64,000 nt of DNA from contig JALGAS010000004.1 in NCBI GenBank assembly GCA_023078685.1, positions 868,001 to 932,000 on the forward strand, written 5' to 3'. Of the stretch, positions 33,565-45,242 are shown piece by piece (the stretch's first letter is position 1; every line of letters begins with the position of its first letter). This stretch comes from Neopestalotiopsis rosae. Its lineage: Eukaryota > Ascomycota > Sordariomycetes > Amphisphaeriales > Sporocadaceae. The translations under genes and the position numbers were made by a program. The notes beneath the pieces were generated by a model. The model had not been told where the DNA came from. It ran no database searches and worked only from the letters and a program-made list of their open reading frames with translations.

Positions 33565-36078
33565 TCAATATCGCTTCCTCTCCTTGCCACGAGTATTCTC
33601 TTTCCAAAGACAAATGATACTCTTTGACTCGCACCATTTCTTCACCTCTGAAGTTGAGACTTCTCCATCATAACCCACTTTTGTGAGCTGCCCACTGTTC
33701 AGCCAAGCCGTCAATTCTTCCAAGACGACCGGCTCATACATCAGCATCTTCTCATGCCATGATGGCTCATCTGGATTTTTTGACCGTGAAGCAGAGGTGA
33801 CTGCCTTTGTCATGTGAGAAAACATGTCTGCCTCCTGTTCAGTAGGATCAAGATTTAGCGAGGTTTCGCCTTCTTCCAACAACGATAGCTCCATAGGCGG
33901 TGGTGAAGAGAATACAGATTCTGGCCGAGAATGAGGAGATAACGATAAGTCATCGTCATTTTCCGAGTCTGCAATCTCCTTCTCCTTTTTTGATGACTTC
34001 TTTTGTGCCGGCGAATTTGTCTTATCCATTTTCACGGTATCATTCTCGTCTATAGAAGCTTTTCTTGGGCGGCCTCTTCCTCTCTTTGGGGGCGACACGG
34101 GTTCGGCTTCAGTTGGCTCTACAGACTTGTCCTTCTTTGGCCGACCGCGCGGCTTTTTAGTGGTGTCGCCTTTCGTTACAGATGCTGCTGCAGAATCCTG
34201 TTTCCTAGGGCTCTTCTGGACGGCAGAGGTGGATATTGACGCTGATGCACCCAACGTTGATGCGGGATGTTGGTCATCCCAACACTGATTGAGTAGTGCT
34301 ATCATTGCTGACCGCCTCTTGACTGGCTTGAAGCCAAATGATTTGATCTGCTTGGCTAGCTGAGCATCGGTAAAGAGCTCATATTTTGGACAGGGCGTTG
34401 ACGCATCAGCAGTTTCCTTGGTTCCAGATGGCTCTTGCGATGAAGGTGGAGGCTCCGAAGTGTCAATTAATACTTTTTCGGCTATACAGTCGGCCTTTTT
34501 TTGTAACTGCCAGAAATGCGAATTAGGATTTGCTGTCTGAGGTGAGCTGGACAAGACATCTCCAATGTCAACAAAGTCTGTCTTCGAGGTATTGTCGTCG
34601 GCTGGGGCTGTTTGAGTAGCGGCGGCGGCGGCGACTTCTGCCTTGTCGCCGCTGAGTTCAATAGTTTCGGCCTCGAGTAGAACCCCATCTATGTCCCTTG
34701 CCCCAGCATGCCACAGTCCATTCTGTCTGGTGGATTGCGCCTGAGGCGAACTGCCAAAAGGATCATCTGACGCAAAAGGATCATCCTGCATTGAGGCTTT
34801 GATGGCGGCTTGCAAGTTGCGCAGTGTCCTTGGAGAATCTTCCAGCACAAGTTGGCTGGAAGTACCAAAGAGGAAGTCCTGCGCCGTGGATTGTTTCAAA
34901 GCCGAACTTGGGGACAAGAGAATTGGGTCCTCAACGGTGACTCCCTTCTTCTTTCTAGGCTTGGCTGGTTTCTTCTTGGGCTTTTCGCTGTTTCTGTCCA
35001 TTTTGAGGGACTGGTGCTCAACTAGAGCTGTGACTTCACCATCAGTATCAAAGTATCTGAGTAGCGAGTCCTTGGTCCCTGGTGCGAGCAAATCGACATC
35101 GGTAAACTCTGGAGCAGCATATGGCGCTGTGGCAAGCTCTGTGATGGTTCTGGCTTTCTTTTTAGCAGCAGGGGCTTTAACAGGCGAGGCTGCCTTTGCC
35201 GGTTTGGGCTGATCTTCTGGCTTGTCGTCGGCTATGGACACAAATTCCAGACGCTTGCGCTTTTTCAAAACTTCACCAGAAGTTTCCGATCGCTCTGGAT
35301 TCGTCCGCTCGTTCGCCTCCATGTTCTTGTGTCCAAACTCATCATATAGGTTTTGGAAAACGTCCTTGGAAGCGGCAGCTTTTTCGACCGAAGACAGGAG
35401 CTCCTTGTCATCAGATTCGGAGTCGAGGACAATAGGAGCACTATTTGCGCGCGGTGGTGTCCAGTCTATTCGCCTTGCCAATGCTGGTTCTCGAGGTTGT
35501 GGAGGTTGCAGAGGTTCCACGGGCTCTTTGGGCTGTCCACCATCGATCGGATCCTTCTCTGCATCGCCTTGTCGCACGCTGGCAAAATGGTGAGAAACAG
35601 TCTCGGCCTTCTTTTTCGCTTTGCTCTTGTCCGTTGCTGTCCTTTTCGTGACCCGACCTTTAGGCAATGCAGGTTGAGCTGATGGAATATCGTCAAAGGT
35701 TATTTCCGCGGTTGCCTTTCCTTTGCTCTTGAACCGTTTGGGTGAAAGTATGACACCAGTATCGTCTTCCGTGCCAATCGCATCCTTTGCTTTCTGGGGT
35801 TTCGCTCTGGACTTCCTCACAGGTTTCGCCTTTCGAGGAGGCGAATGTGTGATTTCCTCGGTGTCAATGTCGATTTCAGGGGCTTCGCGTAGTATCTCGG
35901 CAGCACTGGTAAAGGTAGTCCGGGCAGCAGCTGGGATTACTGCTGCATTACTCCCACTTCGTAGTGGTGGCGCTTTTCTTGGGCTTTTCTTGAACATCTC
36001 CTTGAGCTCCGGAAGGTCTGGTGAAGATGACCGTACGACATAGGCGTCGAACTTCGACGTTCTAAAGGGTGAAGACAT
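33565..36078 (-). CDS. slx4: Structure-specific endonuclease subunit SLX4
   Basis: Single exon, 837 aa. SLX4 is the non-catalytic scaffold that activates the GIY-YIG nuclease SLX1 to cut branched DNA during recombination and replication repair in the nucleus. The call rests on the C-terminal SLX4 region: CPKYELFTDAQLAKQIKSFG with FKPVKRRSAMIALLNQCW (about residues 560-605) and the last 60 residues with YEPVVLEELTAWLNSGQL and VSTSEVKKWCESKSIICLW, which bind SLX1. Two AT-hook motifs (KKPRGRPKKDK near 640 and RGRGRPRK near 668) precede an acidic stretch. The rest is low-complexity and Lys/Ser/Pro-rich, as in other fungal SLX4 proteins. It is divergent from the ribosomal protein gene to its right. 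Confidence 0.92.
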   Translation of the reverse strand: MSSPFRTSKFDAYVVRSSSPDLPELKEMFKKSPRKAPPLRSGSNAAVIPAAARTTFTSAAEILREAPEIDIDTEEITHSPPRKAKPVRKSRAKPQKAKDAIGTEDDTGVILSPKRFKSKGKATAEITFDDIPSAQPALPKGRVTKRTATDKSKAKKKAETVSHHFASVRQGDAEKDPIDGGQPKEPVEPLQPPQPREPALARRIDWTPPRANSAPIVLDSESDDKELLSSVEKAAASKDVFQNLYDEFGHKNMEANERTNPERSETSGEVLKKRKRLEFVSIADDKPEDQPKPAKAASPVKAPAAKKKARTITELATAPYAAPEFTDVDLLAPGTKDSLLRYFDTDGEVTALVEHQSLKMDRNSEKPKKKPAKPRKKKGVTVEDPILLSPSSALKQSTAQDFLFGTSSQLVLEDSPRTLRNLQAAIKASMQDDPFASDDPFGSSPQAQSTRQNGLWHAGARDIDGVLLEAETIELSGDKAEVAAAAATQTAPADDNTSKTDFVDIGDVLSSSPQTANPNSHFWQLQKKADCIAEKVLIDTSEPPPSSQEPSGTKETADASTPCPKYELFTDAQLAKQIKSFGFKPVKRRSAMIALLNQCWDDQHPASTLGASASISTSAVQKSPRKQDSAAASVTKGDTTKKPRGRPKKDKSVEPTEAEPVSPPKRGRGRPRKASIDENDTVKMDKTNSPAQKKSSKKEKEIADSENDDDLSLSPHSRPESVFSSPPPMELSLLEEGETSLNLDPTEQEADMFSHMTKAVTSASRSKNPDEPSWHEKMLMYEPVVLEELTAWLNSGQLTKVGYDGEVSTSEVKKWCESKSIICLWKENTRGKERKRY

Positions 36079-36729
36079 GGTGATACTGGCAAGGACTGTG
36101 CATGAAGAATTGAAGTATATTCGCGGCCGAACTGGTATGCGACCAGCGCATCCACGGAAAACCGAGGCAGGCAGATTGGGGGATGGTTTGTCGCAACAAA
36201 TTTACTGTGCAGGTACGATTGGGGATCAGCGACATGAGATGGCCGAAGATAACTTCATGGCGCTGATCTCCTTCTGTCAATGTCGAAATTATACCACTGT
36301 TAAGACAACAGTCACAATGCGGCAATGGAGTGTCACCAAAGTCTTGATGTCAATAGTAGTGAACCGCGAATATGGGGCAATTGGAGGGGCCGTGCTGCTG
36401 GGCAATAGGCCATCTTGAACGTATCGCTCTACGCGACGACTTCGCGAGAGCACGTGCTCTTTATTTGGGGCTTCGATGAGAGAAAGGTCCACTTCTGCTT
36501 CCATGCTTGCATTGGTTGCTGGTTGTGACCCACTTATTCAAGAAACCACGGACCGGACTTCAACCGCTGACTCAGCCCACAACCCCTCCACTGAATTTTG
36601 CTGGATAACAATAATTTGAGACTTGGAGCAAATCGACTTCTCTTACTCGTGACGACAATTGCGACCGACCTGCACATCCTTGCCCACCCAACACCCTTTC
36701 AAGGACCATCACCAGACAAATCCGCCAAA
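36079..36729. promoter_or_regulatory. Divergent promoter region slx4 / S21e
   Basis: This 651-bp interval separates the two ATGs. No TATA box stands out next to the ribosomal gene; pyrimidine-rich tracts precede its start, as is common in fungal ribosomal-protein genes. Confidence 0.45.
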
Positions 36730-37152
36730 ATGGAGAACGACAAGGGAGAAATCGTCGACCTGTATGTGCCAACTGAAACCCCCGATTGATGGAGAGCATG
36801 TGGAAGTTTGGGAGGGAGGAAAAATACCATACCGAGCCTTCCCGAATCGAAGAAAAAAACCCGATGCGAAAAAAAATACAGAGTTGCGAGTCTGTGATAC
36901 TAACTCTTGTGTCTCAATAGCTACGTCCCCCGCAAGTGCAGCGCCACCAACCGCATCATCAAGGCCAAGGACCACGCTTCCGTCCAGATCTCCGTCGCCA
37001 AGGTTGACGAGAACGGCCGTGCCGTCCAGGGCGAGAACCACGTCTACGCCCTCTGCGGTTTCGTCCGCGCCATGGGTGAGAGCGACGATGCTTTCAACCG
37101 TCTGGCCCAGCGTGATGGCCTCGTCAAGAGCGTCTGGAGCGCCCAGCGATAA
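36730..37152 (+). CDS. rps21: 40S ribosomal protein S21 (eS21)
   Basis: Two exons, 36730-36761 and 36921-37152, giving 87 aa, the standard eS21 length. The sequence begins [20 protein letters not shown] and ends [11 protein letters not shown], as in other fungal S21 proteins, with [20 protein letters not shown] between. It is a component of the small cytosolic ribosomal subunit involved in late 18S rRNA maturation. The 159-nt intron follows the tenth full codon, a common early position in fungal ribosomal-protein genes. Codon use is strongly biased to C-ending codons, as expected for high expression. Confidence 0.97.
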
Positions 37153-38324
37153 GCAATCGATCTTTCTGTCTGTGGTATGTCGACGACGAAAAGTTCTCCC
37201 GCGAGAAGCGAATCATCAAGAAGGACCCGCCCCGGCTGACGCGCACTCGCATCGTCAGGTTTTTCGGTGTTGACTGGATCATTGGGAATAATACGGCAGG
37301 ATGGAGGGACGATTTCATGTGGTACCTGCTTTGATATGCACCTCGCCGATTAGAAACGTCGGTCGCACCAGCATCCTGACAAGGGAACGGAAAATAAAAA
37401 TCGATTCCTGAACCAACTCAAACCGCACGCCTTCTTCCGATCTGCGCGTCACCATGTCGTCCATTTCTCAGGTGAAATTTGTGATGGAAACCGGCTAGCA
37501 AAGGCTCTTCGCTGCACACCTTTGCGTGGTCTCTATGCTCGAGGAGTCTGGGGCTACCTCGATAGTCTCCGTGCCGCAGATGAGTGACTGGCCTTGAAAA
37601 AATTGTGATGTGCGAGCTGTCCATCACGGTACAGATACGGGTCATACATTTGTCCAGTCCATTCGAGGCGTCGTAATGAACCTCGACTTTTGACGGCTGT
37701 TCAACTCATGCTACTATCCAGTGCCCCTTTCGAAATGGAGGAGCTTGCCTTGCCTTGCCATTGCCTTTTGACGCCATCTTTCTCGAGAAGCAGTGTCACT
37801 CACTTCGAATCCCCTACCCGTGCAAAGCACTGCTTCAAGAAATATTTGTGATTTTGTATTGTAAAGATGAAGAGCGTGTTTCTGTTTACCATGGCCCAGT
37901 TCGTCAATTTCATGAACTTCAGTGCTTCATTATCATTGAGCAATCATTTATTCATCTGTCTATTTTTCAGATCTACTCCAAACTCTACTGCCTCCAGCTG
38001 TGATGCTCTGAACATGTTCCATGAAGAAGGCGCAAGTTTGCCTTAACTGGTGCTAACCTAATGGCAGATGGCTGATGGTGGACAGGGTCCTGTAACCGAA
38101 ACAAGTAAAATGGGTCTCCCCAGTACGGCAAAGTTTACTTTTAGCTCCAGCCATTTGAGCAAAGCTCGAGATTGTGTCGGGTCCAGCTCGATCTGTAGCT
38201 TGTCATGACGCAAAGGACATCGCGAAGAATGTTTCCAATAATACCCAGCACAAAAGAAGAAATGTAGGTTCAGACTCAATGTTTTTCTCACTTGCCCTGA
38301 GAGGTCTCAGGCTTTGTGACATTA
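37153..38324. other. 1.2-kb intergenic region, no gene seen
   Basis: The 3' UTR of rps21 and the promoter of the photolyase gene. Short frames (37418-37645 minus, 37755-38003 plus) show no motif. No tRNA was found on inspection. Confidence 0.5.
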
Positions 38325-40367
38325 ATGATACCCCATTTTCGCACTTTGTTCCGAAGTTCTTTGTCGCATACACCAATCACTCTATTTCCTAAAGCGTCTT
38401 CTATAATCGTACATTGCAAACTATCGCGCTTCTCAGTCGCGACTATGGCCACCATGCCACTCAAGCGAGGTCGGCCACCAAAGGGAACGTTTGCCGACCC
38501 AAAAGATGTCGTCCCAGAGACTACGCCGCTCAAGCGAGGTCGCCCACCAAAGCGCAAAGTGCCCGACGTCGAGCAAGAGGATCTCGACGCTTCAAGCAAG
38601 AAGTTCAAGGTCGCGAATGGCTCCTCAGGCTTGCACGATCCTCACCCATTCTCTGCCGAAGCAGAGGAGCATGGCATCGTGCTGCGCAAGTTTTACCCAC
38701 ACGAAATGAGCAATGCTCGCGCGCTAGCCTATAATAACAACGAGATACCGCGTCCCATTGAGACGTTACTCGGCGCACTAGAAGGCACGGCACAAACCCG
38801 GCAGGGCGTCAAGGCCAAAGATGCTGTTGTGCACTGGTTCAAGATGGATCTTCGGACTTCGGACAATCGTGCCCTGTGGCTCGCAAGTCAAAAGGCCAAG
38901 GAGGCCGGAATTCCCTTAATCGGTCTATACATTGTTAGCCCCGAGGACTTTGAGGCGCATTTGACGGCGCCCGTTCGCGTCGACTTTATGATTCGTACAC
39001 TGCACGTTTTGAAACGAGATCTAGCCGCCCTCGACATTCCCCTGTATGTCGAAACCGTAGAGAATCGAAAGGAGATACCCGAGCGCATTATCGAATTCTT
39101 GGAGGAATGGGGCGTGAGTCATCTATTTGCCAATATGGAATACGAGGTAGATGAGCTGCGCCGAGATGCGCAAATGATCAAGACGTGTGCCGAGAAAGGC
39201 ATCGATATGCAGGTTGTCCATGACACTTGTGTTGTGCCACCTGGGCTACTCACGAGCGGCAGTGGAAAACAGTACTCGGTGTACAGCCCATGGAGGCGGG
39301 CATGGGTGGCCAAGATTCACGCTGACCCGGAGCTGCTCAATTTGTTTGATCCTCCCGAGAAGAATCCGGCCAATGCCCGAGAAAGGGTTGCCGTTCTCTT
39401 TGACTGCGAGATTCCCGACGTGCCAGAGAGCAAACGATTATCAGATAAAGATGCGCAAAGGCTGCATGCCATATGGCCAATTGGCGAACACGAGGCTAGA
39501 GCCAGGCTTGAAAAGTTCTGCGAGGAGAAAATTGGGCAATATCACAATGCGCGCAATTTCCCAGCTGGTGTCAGCACCTCGAACATCTCTGTGCATCTTG
39601 CAGCCGGCACTCTCAGCGCGAGAACCGCTGTCCGATATGCTCGGGATAGAAACAAGACGAAGAAATTGGACGCTGGAATGGAAGGTATCCAGACTTGGAT
39701 CAGCGAGTTGGCCTGGCGCGACTTCTACAAGCATGTCATGGTCAACTGGCCATATGTCTGGTAAGTGGTCTCAAGATCTGATTGTCGAGCCATAGTGAGC
39801 TAACGATAGAAAAACAGCATGAACAAGCCATTCAAGCCTGAATACTCGAATATCACCTGGTCCTACAACATGGCACACTTTGACGCATGGAAGACGGGAC
39901 ACACGGGGTTTCCGATAGTCGACGCCGCCATGCGCCAGGTGCAGTCAATGTCGTGGATGCACAACCGCTGCCGCATGATTGTGGCCTCATTCCTGGCTAA
40001 GGACCTGCTGCTCGACTGGCGAATGGGCGAGCGCTTCTTCATGGAAAATCTGATTGATGGAGATTTTGCCTCCAATAATGGCGGTTGGGGCTTCAGCGCC
40101 AGTGTCGGAGTCGACCCGCAACCATATTTTAGAATCTTCAACCCCGTGCTGCAAAGCGAAAAGTTTGATCCCAAGGGCGAATACATCAAGAAGTGGGTGC
40201 CGGAATTGAGGGACTGCACCGAGAAGGAGATCCATGATCCCTATGGTAGAGGCGCTGGCAAAAAGGTCGAAAAGATGGGCTATCCGAAGCCCATTGTAGT
40301 TCACAAGGAGTCGAGAGATCGGGCCCTAGCCGTGTACAAGGAAGGCCTCGGGCGGGACAAGCCTTGA
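38325..40367 (+). CDS. phr1: Class I CPD photolyase (deoxyribodipyrimidine photo-lyase)
   Basis: Two exons, 38325-39760 and 39818-40367, giving 661 aa. It repairs UV-induced cyclobutane pyrimidine dimers using light, with FAD as catalytic chromophore. The N-terminal alpha/beta domain starts at AVVHWFKMDLRTSDNRAL; the FAD domain contains ISELAWRDFYKHVMVNWPYVC, WKTGHTGFPIVDAAMRQV, MHNRCRMIVASFLAKDLL and IDGDFASNNGGWGFSASVG, all diagnostic for CPD photolyases. The first 40 residues (MIPHFRTLFRSSLSHTPITL...) look like a mitochondrial presequence; a second start at ATG 38445 would give a nuclear form beginning with two AT-hook-like PLKRGRPPK repeats. Light-inducible regulation is usual in fungi, but no element was identified. 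Confidence 0.96.
38457..38552 (+). repeat. Direct repeat encoding two AT-hook-like motifs
   Basis: Two copies of a 27-base unit (38457-38483 and 38526-38552) differ at only two positions and each encode PLKRGRPPK inside the photolyase N-terminus. This looks like a recent local duplication of a DNA-binding or nuclear-targeting element. Confidence 0.7.
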
Positions 40368-41424
40368 GACGATGAGTTCATACTCAATATCAATCAATAA
40401 TTTGTACACCTCAGCCGACTGTATTCTCAGTCTTGTTTCTTCGGCCTAGTGGATGAAGCTGTCCGCGGAATAAGTACAGGCGAGTAGACAAAGCCATGCC
40501 CATAGATATACATTATCCGGAGGTCGCCGCGTTTGCGGGAGTATACATGGCAGCTTGTGCCGGGAAGCCGAAAGCTATAATACTCTGCAGAACAGGACTG
40601 CCAATATCAAATCAAACCCAGTTGTACGGTTCTGTCCAAACAATGCACGCCTTTATCGGACCTTGTCGATCGACCATTTTTCTTCTGCATTGCAACACTA
40701 CACCTCAGTAACGTACCTTTCTTGAAGCCCATCTCGCAGTCTTCCGACAACTTTGCGACCGATATGCCGGATCCGACTACCAGCCAGCAGCGCTAGACAG
40801 GCCCTCACCCCTGGTGTTTTGGGCCTTCCCGAACCGGGTTGTATTTCATCCCCACTCTCTGGTAGCAATCGCAAATAGATAAAGCGCTGGCACGCCATTG
40901 GTCAATTGGGAACATATTCGCCCTTTGCGATGGCCAGAGGAAAGCGGCGAATTTGTCTCAGTCATAGCGATTGGTGATGGGGTCGTCGGTATATCTTTTT
41001 CCTATCTGGATCAAGGACAATTTGTACGGTTTGAGTTTGGGCGATTTCATGGTAATTCTAGACTCGAATTTCGTCTGGCCATGGTTGATGGTCCTCTGAC
41101 CATTGAGTTGAGCTAGACTACACTCCAAATGTACAATGCCCCGGGCGCCCTGGTTCGGTTATGAACCCCAGAAATGCAAGGGATTCCAGATAAGACATGC
41201 GATCAGCTCCAGTGTATGCGCGTCCCGTATCGCAACAGCCGATACGGTCGCGGCGAGCTTGGGGGAAATCGATACTCGCGTATAATACATAGTGTGCCAC
41301 GATGCCGCGCCGGGCGCTTGCTTTCTTGGCCGTCCAAGTCTGTTGCTTGTCTTGTATGCGCGGTGCTTCTTGAATGAATTGCCCTTGAAAGAAGGAGGCG
41401 TTTCTAGTGACCATCCATCACAAA
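40368..41424. other. 1.1-kb intergenic region, no gene seen
   Basis: The 3' flank of the photolyase gene and the promoter of the OPT gene. Frames at 40496-40711 and 40898-41116 are short and motif-free. Confidence 0.5.
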
Positions 41425-43889
41425 ATGGCAACCGATATTAGCCACACGCCGCCCGAGCTTGGCGACGTGGAGGAGAAATCCCCGAATACCACGTACGAAA
41501 AGTCGTCGGGGCTCAAGACGGCGCACAACCTCCACGGCCAGGATGTCGAGCTCGAGAACGGACACCTCGCCGAGCTCGAGGTGGACATGAGCCGGGTCTT
41601 GTCCAAGGTCGAGGACGAGGGCGACTATGAAGCCGACACTTCGCCGTTCCCGCAAGTCAGGGCCGTGGTTCCGGAGACGGACGACACGGCGATTCCTGTC
41701 AACACCTTCCGGGCTTGGTTTCTTGGCATTGTAAGCTGTGATCATATTCCGTCGTACTTGCGCCATGTATTCGCCGGAACCTAACAATGATTCATCTAGA
41801 TCTTTGTCTTCCTTGGCGCAGGAGTAAACCAATTCTTCTCCCTCCGCTACCCCGGAGTCCGCATCGTGTCCCTGGTGGCCGAGCTCCTCGCCTTCCCCCT
41901 CGGCGTCGGCCTCGCCAATACGCTGCCCATCGGCCGCTTCAACCCGGACCGGCACTTCAACATCAAGGAGCACGCCCTCGTGACCATCATGGCCAACGTG
42001 TCGTTTGGCTTTGGCTCCGCCGACGCCACCAACATCATCCAGGCCGCGCGCCTCTACGGCTTCACCATCCCGCCAGGATTCTCCGTGCTCGTGGTCCTGT
42101 GCTGCCAGCTCAGCGGCTACGCCGTCGCCGGCCTGTCCATCCCCTGGCTCGTCAAGCCCGCCAGCATGATCTGGCCGGGCGTCCTGAGCAACGTGGCGCT
42201 GCTGTCGTCGCTGCACTCGCGCGCCAACGCCATCGCCGACGGCTGGCGCATCACCCGCATCAAGTTCTTCATGGTCGTGTGCGCCGCCGCCTTCGTCTGG
42301 TACTGGTTCCCCGGTCTGATCTGGACCGGCCTCAGCTACTTTACCTGGATCTGCTGGATCGCGCCCAACAACTTGGCCGTCAACCAGGTCTTTGGCATGG
42401 TCACGGGCATGGGACTGTTCCCCTTGACTTTTGACTGGTCCATGATTGCCTACAACACGAACCCGCTCCTCAGTCCTCACTGGGCCGCGCTCAACGTCTT
42501 TTTCGGATTTGCCTTCTTCTTTTGGATCATAACGCCCGCTCTCTATTACACAAACACTTGGTTCACTGCCTACATGCCATTCTGTACTGCAGATGTCTAT
42601 GATCGATTCGGCTCCGTGTACGATGTTTCTCAAGTCTTGACGAACAACGAGTTTGACCAGGAGAAGTATTCGGCATACTCGCCTCCTTACCTCCCTGCCA
42701 CTTTTGCATTCGTCTATGGACTGTCCTTTGCCTCCATTACTAGGTAATTATCAACTCCCTGTTCACGAGAGACTAGACGATACTAACGAGTAACCCCAGC
42801 GTCTTGTCCCATGTGTACTTCTTCCACTGGGACGAGATCAAGCACGCCCTCCGCGGCACCCTGAAGCTGGACATCCACGCCCGTCTCATGCGCTCGTACA
42901 CCGCCGTCAAGTGGTGGTGGTGGGCCGCCATTCTGCTCGTCGTCATGGGCATGAGCATCGGCACCGCCGTGGGCTACGACACTGGCCTGCCCTGGTGGGG
43001 AGTCATCCTGGCCTACATCATCCCGGCCGTCTACATGGTCCCCTGCGGCATGATCCAGGGCGTGACCAACGTCGACGCCAACCAGCTCAACGTCCTCTCC
43101 GAGTTCATCGGCGGCTACATGTTCCAGGGCAAGCCCATTGCCAACATTCTCTTCAAGATCCTGTCCACCGACGTCGTCGGCCAGGGACTCTACTTTGCCG
43201 CCGATCTCAAGCTCGGCCACTACCTCAAGATTGCGCCCCGCACCCTCTTCTTCGCCCAGGGCATCGCCACCGTCCTCGGCGCCCTGACCCAGACGGGCGT
43301 CACCCTGTGGATGCTGGGCAACGTCGACGACATCTGCACCGAGGACCAGCAAAACGGCTTCTCCTGCCCCAACGGACGCACCGTCTTCTCGTCGTCGGTC
43401 ATCTGGGGTCTGGTCGGCCCTGCGCGCCTGTACTCGGTCGGCGCCATCTACTCTGGCCTGCTGCACTTTTTCTGGATCGGCCTCATCCTGCCGCCCATTA
43501 CCTACTTCATCTGGAAAAGGACCCGCTCCGATTTTATCCGCAAGATCAACTGGCCCCTCATCTTTGTCGGCACGTACAACGTCCCGCCCGCTACCGGTAT
43601 CAACTACTCGTCGTGGTACATTGTCAACTTGGTGTTCAACAAGATCATCTACCGCCGCTTCTACGCCTGGTGGACAAAGTACAACTATGTGCTCGCGGCT
43701 GCGCTGGATACCGGATTGGCCATTAGCGGCATTGTGATCTTCTTTGCCGTCACCTACGGTCCGAATGCGCAGTTCCCGGATTGGTGGGGAAACACTGTTT
43801 GGCAAAACACGGCCGACGGTCTGGGCCTGCCATGGCTGCAGATGCCGGATGTTGGATATTTCGGGGGGGCTAATGGAACATGGTCTTGA
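41425..43889 (+). CDS. Oligopeptide transporter (OPT family)
   Basis: Three exons, 41425-41730, 41800-42743, 42800-43889, giving 779 aa with about 14-16 membrane helices. Family signatures include NTFRAWFLGIIFVFLGAGVN in TM1, the loop LPIGRFNPDRHFNIKEH, FGFGSADATNI, IPAVYMVPCGMIQGVTN and the ending motif NVPPATGINYSSWYIV. OPT proteins are proton-coupled importers of tetra-/pentapeptides, glutathione-type compounds or metal chelates at the plasma membrane. The acidic N-terminus of about 95 residues is cytosolic. High GC at third positions produces long antisense open frames, which are not genes. The ORF opens with GTG at 41407; the ATG at 41425 is the start. Confidence 0.95.
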
Positions 43890-44003
43890 TTGATGTAGTG
43901 TTTATGAAATGCATGTAGTCCGTTTCCGAACACGGAAATCTTGTAGCTTCGCTTATAAAGATTTGTTGTAAAAGCATAATCCTACTCGCATGTGCATCCA
44001 AGC

Positions 44004-44945
44004 TCACTGCAACAAAGTCTCCAAAACCTGAGCCGGTGTCCGAATAGGTGCGGCAAGCTCCAATACTGCCTTGCTCGTGGTAGATGCGGTACATAGCCCC
44101 TGCCAGGCAGTTTCCGCGGCCCGCTTGATGGACAAGACGACATTCTTGGACTCATTCGTCGCTGCAGCCATTTGATCAACAAACGACAGGTCCTTGTAAA
44201 TGACGTTCGCAACTCGGGTGCCAATACGATCCTCGATCATTTTCACCACCTGCTCCCCAGTGACATCTTCCGGCCCATTTAAAACATACTTCGCCTTGTT
44301 ATGAACCGTAGTATCCTTCTCGGCCAGAAGATGCGCTGCGAAAACTCCAACCTCATTGGAGTCGATGATACCGACGGGTGCATCTGCCGAGGCCATCAAC
44401 CTTAGCGCATCCTGCTTTCCAGTTTTGCGATATTGTTTAATGAACTCCGCAGCTGGAGATAGGTAGAACTGAGAAAACACGTTGGGCTGGAGTGAAGTCC
44501 ATTGTAATCCCTCAAACTCTGGCGAGCTCAGCATCGTCTCAATGGCCCAATGCGTCCGTGGATAAAAGACATTGATATCCGGTCGAACATTGGCGGCAGT
44601 AGTGGAGATTCGGACGACGTATTTTACGCCTGCTGTCAGAGCGGCAACGTGGAAAGTCGATTCTTCGGCAAACTGATTGGGTTGGTTGTGCGAAGCAATA
44701 AATGCTCTCACGACCTCATGTTCACGGAGCCAATCAGAAGTAATTTCGACCCAGTTCTGCTCGAGTACTTGGACCCCTGGTAGGGCAGAGAGTTGCTTTG
44801 CTGCTGGACTTTCCAACGAGCGGGTAAGAGCAAGGATTTGATGGTTGGCAGTGGCGTCGCTCGTTTTCAGTACCCTAGAAAGGGTTTCAACAACAGCTCG
44901 GCCAGTATTGCCAGTCGCGCCAACGACGAGAATTGTAGGAGCCAT
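44004..44945 (-). CDS. NmrA-like NAD(P)-binding protein
   Basis: Single exon, 313 aa. The N-terminus TILVVGATGNTGRAVVETL is the dinucleotide-binding GXXGXXG loop of atypical short-chain dehydrogenases of the NmrA/isoflavone-reductase-like group. Later parts (YVVRISTTAANVRPD, WTSLQPNVFSQFYL, IDSNEVGVFAAHLL, YVLNGPEDVTGEQVVK) fit this family, whose members are redox-sensing regulators or reductases. The catalytic Tyr-X3-Lys of classical SDRs is not obvious. The frame is open to 44990 with a TTG only, so the ATG at 44945 is used. Convergent with the OPT gene with 114 bases between stops. The role is unknown. Confidence 0.87.
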   Translation of the reverse strand: MAPTILVVGATGNTGRAVVETLSRVLKTSDATANHQILALTRSLESPAAKQLSALPGVQVLEQNWVEITSDWLREHEVVRAFIASHNQPNQFAEESTFHVAALTAGVKYVVRISTTAANVRPDINVFYPRTHWAIETMLSSPEFEGLQWTSLQPNVFSQFYLSPAAEFIKQYRKTGKQDALRLMASADAPVGIIDSNEVGVFAAHLLAEKDTTVHNKAKYVLNGPEDVTGEQVVKMIEDRIGTRVANVIYKDLSFVDQMAAATNESKNVVLSIKRAAETAWQGLCTASTTSKAVLELAAPIRTPAQVLETLLQ

Positions 44946-45242
44946 GCTGCAAAAAGTCGTGACAATGTTGTGAAATGCGCGAATGTCCAAGACAAAGTGT
45001 TGTTGTATGCCGGGACAAGGTGCGAGTCTTATAGGCGGAAGGCTAGAACTAACAAGGATGGAGCAATAGCAGTTGCTGTTCTTCCGTTATAGTCACTAGG
45101 GAACAACTTGGTTCTGCTCAAGCTTTTATTTTGAGTCATGCTCATCATGTAGCATTTTCCAGGTGATGACAAAGCAAACAGACTCTGTCCGCTATACGTC
45201 CGGAGACATTTCCGACAGACTAGACATGGTCGGCTTCACTAA

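Noticed and set aside
37790..37830. TTCGAATCCCC resembling a tRNA B box
   Set aside because: No matching A box, acceptor stem or cloverleaf can be drawn around it.
41404..43805. Long minus-strand ORFs (409 and 340 codons) opposite the oligopeptide transporter
   Set aside because: They arise from GC-rich third codon positions of the true gene; composition is repetitive Asp/Gly/Val/His and no motif exists.
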